A stretch of 64,000 nucleotides of DNA, from positions 1 to 64,000 of the forward strand of contig NZ_JAQZZL010000003.1 in the NCBI RefSeq assembly GCF_028745505.1, given 5' to 3'. The stretch is from Lentisphaera marina. GTDB lineage: Bacteria; Verrucomicrobiota; Lentisphaeria; Lentisphaerales; Lentisphaeraceae. The notes below the pieces were generated by a model. That model was not told where the DNA came from. It saw nothing but the letters and a program-made list of their open reading frames with translations, and did no database searches. The position numbers and the translations under genes were made by a program. Numbering within the stretch: the stretch's first letter is position 1; each line of letters starts with the position of its first letter. Shown one piece after another: positions 55,083-64,000 of this stretch.

Positions 55083-56327
55083 TTATTTTCCCAATAATTT
55101 ATACACTTCACTTCCCGCTAGAAGGAAGGCGCCTACACCGTAGACTTCTGTATCACTTAACTTCACCGCTTTAGGATCTTTGCCTATGGCCTGAACCCAA
55201 CCGACTTTACCATTTTCGTCAACGCTGCGCATGAGGGCATTAATAGATTTCTTAACTACTGGTCGATAAATCTGTTCATTTAAAATCCCATTATTGATAC
55301 CCCAAGCCAAGGTATAACAAAAGAAACCCGTGCCAGAAGTCTCGCCACCCGGAAAAGAATCCGGATCTAGTAGACTTGCGCGCCAAAAACCATCAGCTTG
55401 TTGAAGTGAACTCACCTTTGCTGACATCTCTTTAAAAAGCTGAATATATTTTGGACGATCAGCATGGTCTTGCGGTAATACTTCAAGTACTCTGACGAGT
55501 CCGCCCATCACCCAACCATTGCCACGACTCCAAAATACTTTTTTGCCATTGGCTTCACGCTTGTCAAAATAAGCGGCATCACGATAGAACAACATTTCGC
55601 TTTGATCATATAAAAAACTATGAGCCTTCCACCACTTACGATTCATAAAGTCTAAATAAGCTTCATTTCCCGTGAGCTCATACATTTTTGCAAAAGCAGG
55701 CGGCCCCATGAATAATGAATCACACCACGACCATTCCCCACTCCAACAAACTGCTAAGTGATCGGTCATATCAACGTCTAAATTTTCATCCATCAATTGC
55801 TTAAAGGCTTTTGTTGAGTGTTTCAAATAGACTTGTTTATTATCAATTTTTGCGAGGTCCGCATAAACTTGTACAATAGTGTGATTATCCGCAAAAGTTG
55901 TGGTCTTTTTTCCCGCATGCTCCATGGCATCAAGAATTTTTGAATCTGCCGTTTTTTGAAATTTGGCGTACTCAGCCCTATACCAATCTAAATCGTGCTT
56001 TTCACCTGGGCTTTGGTCACCAAGAGTCCATTTCAGCCCCTGTCCTACCGATTTGAGTTGTTCATAGAGTCCTGGATTTTTCGAGATTTTATAGAGTTCC
56101 ATGCTGCCCACAAACCAAGTCGCATTGGTCCAATCCCAATCACCACGGCTTCCGCCTTTAGTTTGCTGACGATTTTCCCACATCCAATCATGACTCTTTT
56201 GCATTGTGTCGATTAATTGCACACGCATTTCAGCAGGAGTCTTTTTTTCAATTTTCTCGCTTTGCGCACAAGAGAAAAATAAAAAAGCTAAAGAGCTTAA
56301 ACATATCTGGGGTAAAGATTTCAACAT
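55083..56327 (-). CDS. GH105/GH88-type unsaturated uronyl hydrolase, lipoprotein
   Basis: An alpha6/alpha6-barrel hydrolase of 414 residues resembling YteR. It hydrates the double bond of unsaturated uronic acid at the non-reducing end of oligosaccharides, releasing it. The Asp in CDSLFMGPPAFAKMYELTG is the likely catalytic one and WSRGNGWVMGGL is a family block. A lipobox (FLFFSCAQS) puts it in the outer or inner membrane facing the periplasm. The ATG at 56327 has GAGGT five bases upstream and is preferred to 56354. Exact substrate (glucuronyl versus galacturonyl) is open. Confidence 0.9.
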   Translation of the reverse strand: MLKSLPQICLSSLAFLFFSCAQSEKIEKKTPAEMRVQLIDTMQKSHDWMWENRQQTKGGSRGDWDWTNATWFVGSMELYKISKNPGLYEQLKSVGQGLKWTLGDQSPGEKHDLDWYRAEYAKFQKTADSKILDAMEHAGKKTTTFADNHTIVQVYADLAKIDNKQVYLKHSTKAFKQLMDENLDVDMTDHLAVCWSGEWSWCDSLFMGPPAFAKMYELTGNEAYLDFMNRKWWKAHSFLYDQSEMLFYRDAAYFDKREANGKKVFWSRGNGWVMGGLVRVLEVLPQDHADRPKYIQLFKEMSAKVSSLQQADGFWRASLLDPDSFPGGETSGTGFFCYTLAWGINNGILNEQIYRPVVKKSINALMRSVDENGKVGWVQAIGKDPKAVKLSDTEVYGVGAFLLAGSEVYKLLGK

Positions 56328-56337
56328 AAACACCTCA

Positions 56338-57672
56338 TTAATAAAATTGACCAAAGACTTTCGGAAGCCAAATGGAAATAATTGGAAGAAAAGTGATCAC
56401 CAATAAAGAAATCACCATAGAAATAAAAAAGGGAATCATGGGACGAGTAACTTTGGATATACTCGTATTGCCCACACCACAGCCGACAAATAAACAGGTG
56501 CCAACTGGGGGAGTGCACAAGCCGATACTTAAATTAGCAATCATGATAATGCCAAAGTGAATGGGGATCCAGGTACTTGCGGGAACGCCTAATAATTCGG
56601 CGCCACCACTAATTTTAATAAAGACGGGCAATAAAATTGGTGTGAATATTAAGACCGCAGGAGTCATATCCATGAAGGTTCCCACCACGAGTAACAAGAT
56701 ATTTATGATGATAAATAATACCCAAGGACTATCGGATATTCCTAATAGCGCTCGGCTCACATTCTGGGGTATTTCTTGATAGGCCATGAGCCATGACATG
56801 CCCATGGATGCGCCAACCAGAAGCATCACCACCGCCGTGGTGATTCCCGAATCTCGTAGAATGGCAGGCATTTCACACAACTTAACTTCTTTGTACATAA
56901 TCACTGCCTGGAAAAAGGCGTAGACTACGGCGATAGCAGCCGCTTCTGTAGCTGTGAAGAAACCGCTCAAAATTCCACCGAGGACAATAAAAATGAGCAA
57001 TAAACTCATGAAAGCCTCACGAAAAGCCTTCCAAACCTGAGTCATTGTACAACGATCTCCACCCTTGTAGCCACGTTTTTTGGCAATCAGACCTGCTGTG
57101 ATCATTAGGAAAAGTCCACAAATTATTCCGGGAATCACACCTGCCAAGAACATGGCACCCACTGAAACACCTCCGGAAACTAAGCAGTACACAATCATAA
57201 TATTACTCGGCGGAATCATCATGCCCGTTGTCGCTGCCGTTGTGGTGATGGCAACAGAATAATCACGATCATAGCCCTTTTCTTCCATCGAAGGGATCAT
57301 GAACCCACCAATGGATGATACCGCCGCAACCGCAGAACCTGATATAGCGCCGAAGAACATACAAGAGATGACATTGACATAAGCTAAACCACCTGGAAGT
57401 GCTCCTACCAAAGTCGCGGCAAAATTAATCAAACGGCGAGCAATGCCTCCGCGTCCCATGAGATTCCCCGCGAGGATAAAGAAAGGAATTGCGAGTAAGG
57501 CAAAGCTATTCACACCTGAGGCAATTCTAAAGGAGACAATGGTTTCAGCCGGTATTCCACCTAAATAAGTCAGAGTGGCAAAAGTTGCCAAAGCAATGGA
57601 TACAGCTACGGGAACATTGCTAATTAATAAGACGGCAAAGCTTAGAACGAGAATGAGAATTGAGGTATCCAC
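56338..57672 (-). CDS. dctM: TRAP transporter large permease
   Basis: The 12-helix DctM subunit, 444 residues, of a sodium-driven tripartite transporter. Motifs GRGGIARRLI, GSAVAAVSSIGG and MTPAVLIFTPILLP are typical. The start is GTG at 57672, overlapping the dctQ stop (TAGTG). The GH105 gene starts 10 bp after its stop. Confidence 0.95.
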   Translation of the reverse strand: MDTSILILVLSFAVLLISNVPVAVSIALATFATLTYLGGIPAETIVSFRIASGVNSFALLAIPFFILAGNLMGRGGIARRLINFAATLVGALPGGLAYVNVISCMFFGAISGSAVAAVSSIGGFMIPSMEEKGYDRDYSVAITTTAATTGMMIPPSNIMIVYCLVSGGVSVGAMFLAGVIPGIICGLFLMITAGLIAKKRGYKGGDRCTMTQVWKAFREAFMSLLLIFIVLGGILSGFFTATEAAAIAVVYAFFQAVIMYKEVKLCEMPAILRDSGITTAVVMLLVGASMGMSWLMAYQEIPQNVSRALLGISDSPWVLFIIINILLLVVGTFMDMTPAVLIFTPILLPVFIKISGGAELLGVPASTWIPIHFGIIMIANLSIGLCTPPVGTCLFVGCGVGNTSISKVTRPMIPFFISMVISLLVITFLPIISIWLPKVFGQFY

Positions 57673-58169
57673 TACTTGAGCTCCTCTTTGTCGAAAATGA
57701 TTTCGGCTATGCTCTCGAAGGCAACTAAACTAATAAACAGGCCCGATATTGGTAAGGCTAAATAAATGTAACCCATCGCGACTCCCATTGCCGAGGAAAT
57801 TTGTTCGAAGCGAAAAGTCAGTGCCACTAATTTGCCACCGCCATAAAGCAGTAGGTACGCGCCAAAAAAGGCTATACATAATTGCGCAAAAACGGCAATG
57901 CCGATAGACGCTTTGCCTTTTAGCTTATTCGCAAAGTAATCGATGCCTAAATGGGCATTATTGGCAAAGGCTAAACTTCCTCCGAGCAAGGTCACCCACA
58001 CTAAGAGAAACTGAGCTAGTTCAGAACAAATAGCGGTTCCACCTAAGTTTAAAGCTCGGGCTAAAATTTGATAAACCACGACAAAAACTAAGGAAGCCAT
58101 CATGCAAATGAGTAAACATTCTAGGAGTCGCATCATTTGTTTCTTAACTTTTTTTAATTTATTCAGCAT
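57672..58169 (-). CDS. dctQ: TRAP transporter small permease
   Basis: The 165-residue four-helix DctQ subunit; LLVWVTLLGGSLAFANNAHLGIDYF is the family hallmark. It overlaps dctP by 11 bp and dctM by one to three bases, so the three are translated together. Confidence 0.93.
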   Translation of the reverse strand: MLNKLKKVKKQMMRLLECLLICMMASLVFVVVYQILARALNLGGTAICSELAQFLLVWVTLLGGSLAFANNAHLGIDYFANKLKGKASIGIAVFAQLCIAFFGAYLLLYGGGKLVALTFRFEQISSAMGVAMGYIYLALPISGLFISLVAFESIAEIIFDKEELK

Positions 58170-59142
58170 GGTTTGACTCCATAGCTTTGATTTCTTCTAA
58201 ATACTGCAGAATCAAGGGGTTCTTCACTTGTTTTAATAAATCTACACAGCGAGCTGTAAAAGGGACTTTATCTGGATATAAAATCGCGACACCATGTTTT
58301 TGCACTTCTCTTAGTGCCTTGCTAGTTTCTTCTTCCCAGAGTTGTCTTTGTAATTTTCTCGATTCATCGGCAGCGAATTGAATGATCTCTTGCTCTTCAT
58401 CTGTAAGTTTTTCCCAATTAACTTGACTCATGACCAACATGTCGGGTATGCGGGAATGCTCGTTTAAAGAATAATACTTACACACTTCATAGTGACGAGA
58501 AGTCACAAAGGATGGCGGATTATTTTCTCCACCCAAGACAACTCTTTGTTGCAGGGCTGAGTAAAGTTCACCATAGGGAATGGATTGTGCTTGCGCTCCT
58601 AGAGCATTTATGGCATCCTGACAATTGCGACTTCCCATAACGCGGATTTTCATCCCTTCTAAATCCGCTGGTTTTTCAATCATCTTGTCCAAAGTATAAA
58701 AACTTCTTGCTCCCGCATCGTAATATGTGATTCCACGTAGCCCTACTTTTTTTCCTTTTTGCAAAAGCTCTTTGCCGCTTTCACTCTCAAGAAACTCCCA
58801 GTAATGGGCACTATCTTTAAAAACATAAGGTAAAGTGAATATTCCAACTTCACTGACAAAATTTTCCATCGCAGCTGCCGAAACTTTGGTCATATCAATT
58901 CCGCCTAATTGCACCAAGGCTACTGTATCAGACTCTTTACCCAATTGACCACCAGCAAAAATCTTTAAGTCCATCTTACCTTGTGATTTCTCTGCAATGA
59001 TTTTTGACATGTGCAGCATTGCGGTATGAACCACATGATTCTCTGGTAAGGTATGCGCCAATCGCAAAACCTTAGTTGAACTCTCTGACGGCTGGCAACT
59101 CATTAAGAGCCAACTTAAAATCATGATTTTTATGTAGTTCAT
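58159..59142 (-). CDS. dctP: TRAP transporter substrate-binding lipoprotein
   Basis: A DctP-family periplasmic receptor, 327 residues, anchored by a lipobox (SWLLMSCQ, Cys16). LRLAHTLPENHVVHTAM is the usual first strand, and the conserved Arg that binds carboxylates is in GMKIRVMGS. The cluster suggests an acidic sugar such as an unsaturated or free uronate. Being a lipoprotein instead of soluble is slightly unusual for a Gram-negative. It is the first gene of the dctPQM-GH105-kduI-kduD run. Confidence 0.93.
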   Translation of the reverse strand: MNYIKIMILSWLLMSCQPSESSTKVLRLAHTLPENHVVHTAMLHMSKIIAEKSQGKMDLKIFAGGQLGKESDTVALVQLGGIDMTKVSAAAMENFVSEVGIFTLPYVFKDSAHYWEFLESESGKELLQKGKKVGLRGITYYDAGARSFYTLDKMIEKPADLEGMKIRVMGSRNCQDAINALGAQAQSIPYGELYSALQQRVVLGGENNPPSFVTSRHYEVCKYYSLNEHSRIPDMLVMSQVNWEKLTDEEQEIIQFAADESRKLQRQLWEEETSKALREVQKHGVAILYPDKVPFTARCVDLLKQVKNPLILQYLEEIKAMESNHAE

Positions 59143-59257
59143 TTAATACCCTGTTTTCTTATCACTATTGAAAACTTTCTATTGATCCCGCCTACTCTAA
59201 ACTTCGCTCATTATACAAGCAAATTTACTCAACAGTGTTTTCAGTTTTTCTTATTCA

Positions 59258-59291
59258 AATATAAAAATGCCATCGTTGGCATTTTTATATT
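59258..59291. promoter_or_regulatory. Palindromic candidate operator upstream of dctP
   Basis: Perfect 15-bp arms AATATAAAAATGCCA / TGGCATTTTTATATT around TCGT. It lies between divergent genes, 116 bp from dctP and 120 bp from the plus-strand transporter gene, with no gene pointing into it, so a terminator role is unlikely. The TGCCA-N4-TGGCA core fits a LacI- or GntR-type binding site. Confidence 0.55.
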
Positions 59292-59410
59292 ATACCGATA
59301 GAGTTACAGAAAGTCAAGCACTGAACAAAATAATTTTTATCGTCGAAAGTTTATGGTAGAAATAAGTTTCAGAACTAAGCTTTAATTTAGCCCCGATAAG
59401 GATGCCCTTA

Positions 59411-60352
59411 ATGAAGACCAAAAAACACCTAAAAGCTGGTAGTCGAACTTACTTATTTTGCTTAGCTCTACTCTGTACGATGGCATGGGGGTCTGCCTTT
59501 CCTACAATTCGTTTAGCACGTTTAGAACTCCCTTCGACTTCTCTGAGTCATTTATGGGCGTTTGCTGGCTTACGCTTTTCTCTAGCAGGTTTAATTATTC
59601 TTTTCATTTTTCAAAAGAAGATTCAATTCGCAAAATTCCGTGCTCATTTCCCTTTGATGTTGGGAGGCATTATTTTTCAAATTGCACTTCATTACGCCCT
59701 CTTCTATGCAAGTTTTCGTCATGCTCCAGCTTATTTAATTGCCATTGCTGCAAGCACTGGCACGCTTTGGTGGACAATTCTAGCCCCCCTTGTGGACAAA
59801 AAAGAAAAGTTATACGCCATCCAAATTCTCCTCTTAATTTTCGGTATTATGGGAGTCGCATTAGCGACTTACAAAAATGAATTCACCTTACAATCACTAA
59901 TTGATGGAGAATTGTCGGGACTCGTGCTCACGAGCCTCGCCACCCTGAGTAGCACTATCGGCCTGCTGATTATTCGACCTCTAAAAGATCGCGGTATTAA
60001 TCCCAGCTTTTATAATGGTAGCTCACTCTTTTTTGGTGGTCTGATTCTTTGCTTGATAAGTTTACCCGCACTCTGTGAGATCATACTTGAAATGAATACC
60101 AAACTTTTGACCCTAATATTTTACCTAGCCTTAGTTTCTGCTTTTGGTTTTAATATATGGTTTCATTTAATCACCATCTACCAAGTATCTCGCCTCGCAT
60201 CTTACCGACTTTTAATCACTTTTTTCGGAGTTACTGAATCACTTTTACTCATCCCCGATGAACAGCCAGGTCCCTACCTAATTCCTGGTGGGCTCATTAT
60301 TTTCACAGTTATTTTTCTAATGGAGAAAAAATTCTTCATCCCCAATAAGTAA
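59411..60352 (+). CDS. EamA/DMT-family transporter
   Basis: Ten hydrophobic helices in two EamA halves (AWGSAFPTIRLA near the start, second half from about 155). These carry amino acids, nucleosides or sugars outward or inward; the substrate cannot be told. The ATG at 59411 with AAGG nine bases upstream is preferred to 59402, where the site would touch the start. It faces away from the uronate genes and may be regulated from the same palindrome. Confidence 0.85.
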   Translation: MKTKKHLKAGSRTYLFCLALLCTMAWGSAFPTIRLARLELPSTSLSHLWAFAGLRFSLAGLIILFIFQKKIQFAKFRAHFPLMLGGIIFQIALHYALFYASFRHAPAYLIAIAASTGTLWWTILAPLVDKKEKLYAIQILLLIFGIMGVALATYKNEFTLQSLIDGELSGLVLTSLATLSSTIGLLIIRPLKDRGINPSFYNGSSLFFGGLILCLISLPALCEIILEMNTKLLTLIFYLALVSAFGFNIWFHLITIYQVSRLASYRLLITFFGVTESLLLIPDEQPGPYLIPGGLIIFTVIFLMEKKFFIPNK

Positions 60353-60391
60353 TCAACATAATCTAGTTATTGCGCGCAATGCTTTCGGATA

Positions 60392-61375
60392 TTAATTACA
60401 GTGCGACTTAATAAGCATAAATCTGTTCTTGTTACTTACTAAAGGGATTTTTGTCAGTTCATATAGGCGGAATTTTTGCACATCGACTTTAGCACCCGCC
60501 ATCAGTCTTAGTCCCACATAGCCCGCCTGTAGAGCTTCTTTATCTGTGTAGTCCATCTGCAATTCATCATTGAGGTAATACTGGAAATGATCCCCCCATT
60601 TGAACAAACGGTATTTCATAACTTTTCCAGAGTGAAGTGAGGCTATATCCTCTTCGCTTTTCAGTAAATTCCCACCAGGATTGAGACGTAAATTCGCACT
60701 TCCACGGTGAGGGGTATAAGTAGAAATATGATAAGATTGATTATCACCTCGAACATATTGACTAAAAATGCCATTGCGCGGCATGAGGTCTTGACTAAAC
60801 AAATCTTTTCCATTCCGCCCATCTGCTGAAAAAAACAAGATAAATAAACCCATCGGAGAATGATGCTTGAGGTCGAATTCGATCAGGTAATTATCGGAAC
60901 TTTTACATTTATTCCACAGCACGATATGACCACCTCTAAATTTACCCTTTTCATAATATTCTTTGACTCCTAAACCAAAATGACTTTGTGCCACTTGCTC
61001 CAAAGAATGAAAATAGGCTTGCATATTTTCTGGAATCCATTCAAAGTCACCAGCCTCATAAGCTCGGATAAAATCATCTGCCAATACTGAATGCAAACTC
61101 AATTTACCATGAGTACTTTTTACGTGGCCAGGGCCTTCTAGTATCCATTTACTTTCCCACTCACGATCGTAAAAATCATCTTTACTCAATAGCTTTAAGT
61201 CCAAAAAATCGACCGAAGACTTTTTCCAATTTTCTTGATCAATCAATAGAGGAATAATTTCTTCTGAAGACAATTCATTGCTCACAGCTGGGACTGGGTT
61301 CGTTTCATAATTTGAACTAACACAACTGACAAATATAAACATGCACAAGAGAATGATCTGAAGAAGGAATTTCAT
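60392..61375 (-). CDS. DUF1961 lipoprotein
   Basis: A lipobox (CMFIFVSCVSS) and a C-terminal DUF1961 domain: GGHIVLWNKCKSSDNYLIEF, SPMGLFILFFSADGRNGKDLF, YHISTYTPHRGSANLRLNPGG. The domain looks like a concanavalin-type jelly roll and often occurs in polysaccharide loci, where it may bind or cleave glycans. The N-terminal half is not recognised. The start overlaps the sulfatase stop as ATGA. Confidence 0.82.
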   Translation of the reverse strand: MKFLLQIILLCMFIFVSCVSSNYETNPVPAVSNELSSEEIIPLLIDQENWKKSSVDFLDLKLLSKDDFYDREWESKWILEGPGHVKSTHGKLSLHSVLADDFIRAYEAGDFEWIPENMQAYFHSLEQVAQSHFGLGVKEYYEKGKFRGGHIVLWNKCKSSDNYLIEFDLKHHSPMGLFILFFSADGRNGKDLFSQDLMPRNGIFSQYVRGDNQSYHISTYTPHRGSANLRLNPGGNLLKSEEDIASLHSGKVMKYRLFKWGDHFQYYLNDELQMDYTDKEALQAGYVGLRLMAGAKVDVQKFRLYELTKIPLVSNKNRFMLIKSHCN

Positions 61376-62784
61376 TTTGTCTTTTTGAAGTGGGGGTTGT
61401 GGTGCATTTTGCTGATGGCTTTGGCGGGGTTTTGCGGTATTCGCAAAGCAAGCTTTTTACGGATGCTTAGGCTCTCTGGATTCAGTGCTAAGTTTTTGAG
61501 TTCCCTGGAATCTTTATATAAATCGTAGAGTTCTTCACTGCCATCGTGGTAACGGTAATAACGCCAGCGACCAGAACTCACAGCAAAGTCACGAGGGCTC
61601 AAGCAAGTCAAGACATAATTATTCTCAGTGTACTGTGGATCAGAAAGATGAGCGCTAAAACTCTTGCCTTCATTTGCGGAGTTAGCAGGTAAATCACAGT
61701 AGTCAACTAGGGTGGGATAAACATCGATGAGTCCCACATCTAGCTTGGATTGCATATTACGCTTTACACCAGCTCCGGCAATAATGAGCGGGACTCGCGC
61801 CGAACGTTCCCAAAGGCTCATTTTGGCTATACGGTTTTTCTCTCCCAAATGATAACCGTGATCACTGGCTAGAAGCACAATTGTATTATCTTTATGAGGA
61901 CTCGCTTCTAATGCATCGAGAACTTGGCCAATGCAGTCATCCACAAAAGCCGAACAAGCTAAATACGATTGTAGCATGGGTCTGAGCTGATTATTTTTCA
62001 AAGCCCATTCATATGTGGGATAAGCCGGCACATCGTGAACTTTTTTAGCGGCTTGAGGAACATCTTTGAGCTCAGCCTGAGAAAATTTCGGTGGAATGAT
62101 TTTATCTAATTCAAATTTATCGAACCATTTTTTGGAAACATGCCAAGGAACATGAGGCTTCACAAAACCCACAGCCATAAAGAATGGTTTATCATACCCT
62201 TTGCTCAAACGTTCAACTGCCCAGCGCGCCGCTCGGGTATCAGGTTGATCTTCATCTGTGAGGTAAGGTCCCCAATCCGTTAAAGTCCCCTTACCTTTCT
62301 CTCCTGACTCAGGCCATATCATACGGTATTTGGGAGCTGGCCCAAAACACGTCGAGCCATTACCAGGCATACCACCGTATTCCTGAAAAGCACCCTTTGC
62401 TGCCCCACGGTGAAATATTTTCCCCACTCCCATGGTGAGGTAGCCCTGATCAGAAAAGTATTCAGGAAGAAATTTTAATTTAGGCTTCCCAATATCACTT
62501 TTAATATCATCGTCCTTAATATGACCATAAATGCCTGTTGTAGTTGGATAAAGTCCAGTCATCATAGAAGCTCGAGAGGGACCACAAAGTGGAGCTTGGC
62601 ACCAGGCATTGGTAAACGTCATGCCCTGCTCCTTCAAGCGATCAAGATTGGGCATCACTTTTGCGGGTTCAGCATAATAACGCTCGACCCCCTCTGCTAG
62701 GTCATCCACCATGATCAGCAAAACATTTGGCTTTTCTGCGCGTAGATCAAGCAGTAAAAACACCAGTAATAGAAAACACCTCAT
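61372..62784 (-). CDS. Secreted sulfatase, iduronate-2-sulfatase-like
   Basis: A type I sulfatase of 470 residues. The ATG at 62784 with AAGGTG upstream starts a signal peptide (MRCFLLLVFLLLDLRA); a frame from 62808 is less likely. Cys67 in CGPSRASMMTG becomes formylglycine. MVDDLAEG, KPHVPWHVSKKWFDKF and LASDHGYHLGEKN match the iduronate-2-sulfatase group (S1_7-like). It suggests dermatan/heparan-type 2-O-sulfated uronate as a substrate. It follows the lyase gene by 43 bp. Confidence 0.93.
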   Translation of the reverse strand: MRCFLLLVFLLLDLRAEKPNVLLIMVDDLAEGVERYYAEPAKVMPNLDRLKEQGMTFTNAWCQAPLCGPSRASMMTGLYPTTTGIYGHIKDDDIKSDIGKPKLKFLPEYFSDQGYLTMGVGKIFHRGAAKGAFQEYGGMPGNGSTCFGPAPKYRMIWPESGEKGKGTLTDWGPYLTDEDQPDTRAARWAVERLSKGYDKPFFMAVGFVKPHVPWHVSKKWFDKFELDKIIPPKFSQAELKDVPQAAKKVHDVPAYPTYEWALKNNQLRPMLQSYLACSAFVDDCIGQVLDALEASPHKDNTIVLLASDHGYHLGEKNRIAKMSLWERSARVPLIIAGAGVKRNMQSKLDVGLIDVYPTLVDYCDLPANSANEGKSFSAHLSDPQYTENNYVLTCLSPRDFAVSSGRWRYYRYHDGSEELYDLYKDSRELKNLALNPESLSIRKKLALRIPQNPAKAISKMHHNPHFKKTK

Positions 62785-62827
62785 ATCACACCTTATTAAA
62801 TTTATCAAAAAGCTAGATAATTAGATC

Positions 62828-64000
62828 TTATAATTCAATTAATTGCAAGTCTATATTTTCAGCATGCTGACAGGATATAATGAGTTCACTACCATTAACA
62901 ATTCTTAACTTACTAGAGTTTATTTTGAGTTTATATGACTTATTTAACTTTATTCTCAATTCATTAGCTACACTCTCATTAGCACCCCATTTTCGGGAAT
63001 AAATACTCACTTCTTTTTGAAGGCCACTTTCATACTGACTTTCATCTCGCCCTTCATACAAGTGAAGGTCGGGATCACAGATAGTCAGATTAAGAATTTC
63101 ACCTTCTTTTTTAGCCATAAACATACATGGAGAACTAACTGATGTGATAAAGCTAGAATTAATCGTTTGAGGTATTGTGGAAATCGCAAAAGCCTCCGTT
63201 TCATGAGCTAGAACCCCATGAACTTCAGAATCTTTTTGAAGAACTTCATAAGGAAATTTTTTATCCTTGTCCTGAATCTTAAAAGCGTATTCATAGCTAG
63301 CATCTTTAGGCGCTTTACCATGATCAATCCAAGCTTTTGTAAAGGTCCCGTCTTCAAGTACATCCGTTTTCTGATTTGGACTAAGCTGTTTCCCAGAACT
63401 CTGCTTGAGTTCCCCTTCTACAACTTTCCAGAGGTTGCCCTTTCCATCATCAAAAACATTAGAGTCTGTGTTTAAATCCCTCTGTCCTTGATGCTGAAAC
63501 AATGTTGTCACAGTGGGGTTTTTATCATCAATCGATGAAATTCCATCACCTAAACAAATCACCATATCATCAAACATGAAATAGGATTTAAAGGCTCGGA
63601 GGTCTTTGCCGTACTTTGGGTGGGAATGCAATTTCATAGAATACATACCGTTATTTTCAAAACTTAAGCTTCCCGCAAAAGTTTCATCACTGATTAGCAG
63701 TTCTTCATAGCCACTGAATTCATCGACTTGTAAAACATTCGCTCTGAGTTCTTCATAAGGAATGACCACCGAAGTCGTCCCAGGAAGGTAATTCCAGTTC
63801 CATCCTGCCATATTCAATCTTTCACTGAGGTTCATAATTTGATAATGACCATTGGAAAGATAGCGGCCATAATGATTGGCGCCTTTATAAATTTCCGCAC
63901 CCCAGAGGTAGCGACTAAAACCTTTTACACTAAACATCCAATCACCACGACGATGGATGCCAAAGGACGCGTAATTCATTGACCAGTTACCCTCGGGCGC
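62828..64000 (-). CDS. PL8 chondroitin-sulfate-ABC-type lyase (5' end outside window)
   Basis: The frame stays open to the window edge, so the N-terminal part is missing; 390 residues are visible. HRRGDWMFSVKGFSRYLWG, YGRYLSNGHYQIMN, GWNWNYLPGTTSVVIPYEEL and ANVLQVDEFSGYEELL follow chondroitin sulfate ABC lyases closely. These eliminate across the GalNAc-uronate bond and leave a 4,5-unsaturated uronate. A C-terminal beta-sandwich ends the protein. A Met near 63979 sits inside the catalytic region and is not the start. Confidence 0.92.
   Translation of the reverse strand, partial: APEGNWSMNYASFGIHRRGDWMFSVKGFSRYLWGAEIYKGANHYGRYLSNGHYQIMNLSERLNMAGWNWNYLPGTTSVVIPYEELRANVLQVDEFSGYEELLISDETFAGSLSFENNGMYSMKLHSHPKYGKDLRAFKSYFMFDDMVICLGDGISSIDDKNPTVTTLFQHQGQRDLNTDSNVFDDGKGNLWKVVEGELKQSSGKQLSPNQKTDVLEDGTFTKAWIDHGKAPKDASYEYAFKIQDKDKKFPYEVLQKDSEVHGVLAHETEAFAISTIPQTINSSFITSVSSPCMFMAKKEGEILNLTICDPDLHLYEGRDESQYESGLQKEVSIYSRKWGANESVANELRIKLNKSYKLKINSSKLRIVNGSELIISCQHAENIDLQLIEL

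Overview
The window looks like chromosomal DNA of a Gram-negative, AT-rich marine bacterium, most probably from the PVC group and within it Lentisphaerota (Lentisphaera-like). This is inference. The support is an LptD-type outer-membrane assembly protein, several secreted sulfatases, DUF1961 and DUF4861 lipoproteins, a PL8 glycosaminoglycan lyase, an exosortase with its own target, and a secreted protein with repeated 'A..W' motifs of a kind common in Verrucomicrobia and Lentisphaerota. No rRNA, tRNA or CRISPR array was seen.

Layout. 1-2.6 kb is accessory DNA: a gene-free kilobase packed with hairpin repeats, then three small genes, one followed by an attC-like site. 2.7-33.5 kb is mostly core genome: DEAD-box helicase, SecA, NhaC antiporter, acs-apt, a protein kinase overlapping orn, a stand-alone AICAR transformylase, lepA-lepB, an LptD-like protein, glycogen synthase, panB-panC-recX and a DUF4105 outer-membrane protein. 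33.6-35.0 kb is an intact insertion sequence with a 5-bp target duplication; it has separated a DUF3015 gene from its terminator. 35.7-45.4 kb holds ribosomal protein L25, a second DEAD-box helicase and a complete F-type ATP synthase operon (atpZ-I-B-E-F-H-A-G-D-C).

45.4-50.6 kb is a second accessory region: an iron/2-oxoglutarate oxygenase, a discoidin-like protein, gene fragments, dispersed hairpin repeats and, at its centre, a two-gene operon encoding a secreted protein with a PEP-CTERM-like tail (PTPP motif, hydrophobic stretch, lysine) and a 472-residue exosortase (Cys76, Arg120, His141) that appears fused to an EpsI-like domain. This is the most novel-looking system in the window.

50.7-64 kb is a catabolic locus for a sulfated uronate-containing polysaccharide, most likely chondroitin or dermatan sulfate. 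A PL8 lyase (cut by the window edge) would release unsaturated disaccharides, two sulfatases remove sulfate, a GH105/GH88-type hydrolase frees the unsaturated uronate, a TRAP transporter (dctPQM) imports acidic sugars, and KduI plus KduD convert the product toward 2-keto-3-deoxygluconate. A perfect 15-bp-arm palindrome upstream of dctP is a candidate operator, and one sulfatase gene is bracketed by about 45-bp inverted repeats.

Recurrent small structure is a theme: a family of hairpin repeats whose stems change by compensatory substitutions (132-370, 47660-47714), a 13-bp palindrome (TGCGGACTCCGCA and near copies) both inside and between genes, and 31-bp repeats at 698-873. Start codons were moved from the longest frame wherever a ribosome binding site, signal peptide or family length argued for it.
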